A stretch of 64,000 bases of DNA. It comes from Phoronis australis (taxonomy: Eukaryota; Phoronida; Phoronidae). The DNA lies in the NCBI GenBank assembly GCA_002633005.1, contig NMRA01000238.1:64001-128000 (forward strand). Reading direction: 5' to 3'. Under the pieces are notes generated by a model that had not been told where the DNA came from, ran no database searches, and saw nothing but the letters and a program-made list of their open reading frames with translations. Each line of letters begins with the position of its first letter. The first letter of the stretch is position 1. A program made the translations under genes and the position numbers. Below are positions 63,615 to 64,000 of the stretch, in pieces.

Positions 63615-64000
63615 CTGTTAGTAGAAATGGAAATAACAAAAGATAACTGATGTGAAGTATTATATTGCCAGTGTAATTTTTAGTTGTTTATATTTTCTGT
63701 TGCCTGAGCACGTTTTGTCGCATCCCCTAGGTTTTCAGTTTAAAATAAAAATGGTGGAAACCACATGGACTTCTCTTGTTATGAACAATGACATTAATTT
63801 GAGAAAAGTTAAATGATCAGAGTTTGCTCAAGCTTGAAAACATGTTGTGAATGAAAAAAGTGCAGTCAATTCACTTCACTGTTCTCATTTACATTTTAAA
63901 TAGTGACTTTCTCTTACACTTACCACAGTACACTGTACTCACTGAGGAACTCACTGCCAGTTTAGGCAGCCATCAAACAATACAACACTACAAAACATTG
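63615..64000. other. Intron and window edge, no exon recognised
   Basis: The exon before exon 1 must end in phase 0 and encode the first strand of Ig D1. Nothing here does so. A donor-like site on the minus strand near 63922 has no open in-frame sequence before it. Confidence 0.6.

Noticed and set aside
63924-64000. Possible upstream exon ending at a gtaagt donor near 63922
   Set aside because: No in-frame open sequence of the phase and Ig content required; a stop lies directly before it.

Overview
This window is one stretch of an invertebrate nuclear genome. It is AT-rich, full of introns, MITE-like elements and minisatellites, and has no bacterial features. I find essentially one gene, on the minus strand. 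It is the N-terminal part of a giant sarcomeric immunoglobulin/fibronectin-III protein of the twitchin (UNC-22/projectin) family. I assembled 41 coding exons by reading splice sites and reading phases by eye. Every junction keeps the frame, and the path ending in the internal terminal exon sums to exactly 2337 codons including the stop. The start codon lies beyond position 64000 and the long-isoform 3' end, where the family carries its kinase, lies below position 1. The species cannot be named. The family, the protein-kinase-A-type sites in the linker and the genome style suggest a lophotrochozoan such as a mollusc (inference).

Layout in transcript order (high to low coordinate). 63.6-62.9 kb: Ig domain D1. 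61.7-50.0 kb: a charged linker in four exons, starting with a PEVK-like Lys/Glu/Pro pentapeptide array. 48.4-48.2 kb: Ig D2. 48.0-42.6 kb: a phosphorylatable linker resembling the MyBP-C M-motif, with two alternative exons. 42.0-22.9 kb: five Ig domains, D3 to D7; D4 has two interchangeable first-half exons. 22.7-3.9 kb: FN3-FN3-Ig, FN3-FN3-Ig, then FN3-FN3-FN3 (D8 to D16). 3.4-2.1 kb: an alternative terminal exon with a stop. 0.7-0 kb: Ig D17, the path to the full-length protein.

The main biological interest is in isoforms. (1) Two homologous 140-bp exons at 37.2 and 37.7 kb must be used mutually exclusively, because of phase. (2) Two linker exons at 44.8 and 45.7 kb are phase-exclusive, and only one carries an RRTS protein-kinase-A-type site. 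(3) A 1.3-kb terminal exon would give a kinase-less isoform with a disordered tail of about 433 residues holding three copies of an unfamiliar F-x-x-x-[FY]-P-x-E-R motif. I found no convincing gene on the plus strand.

Introns hold a roughly 1-kb interspersed family (R1, five or six copies, all in one orientation), a TTAA-flanked MITE (R2, two copies), a longer terminal-inverted-repeat element (R3, two copies), several minisatellites, and two near-identical duplications each split by a single N that look like unmerged assembly overlaps.
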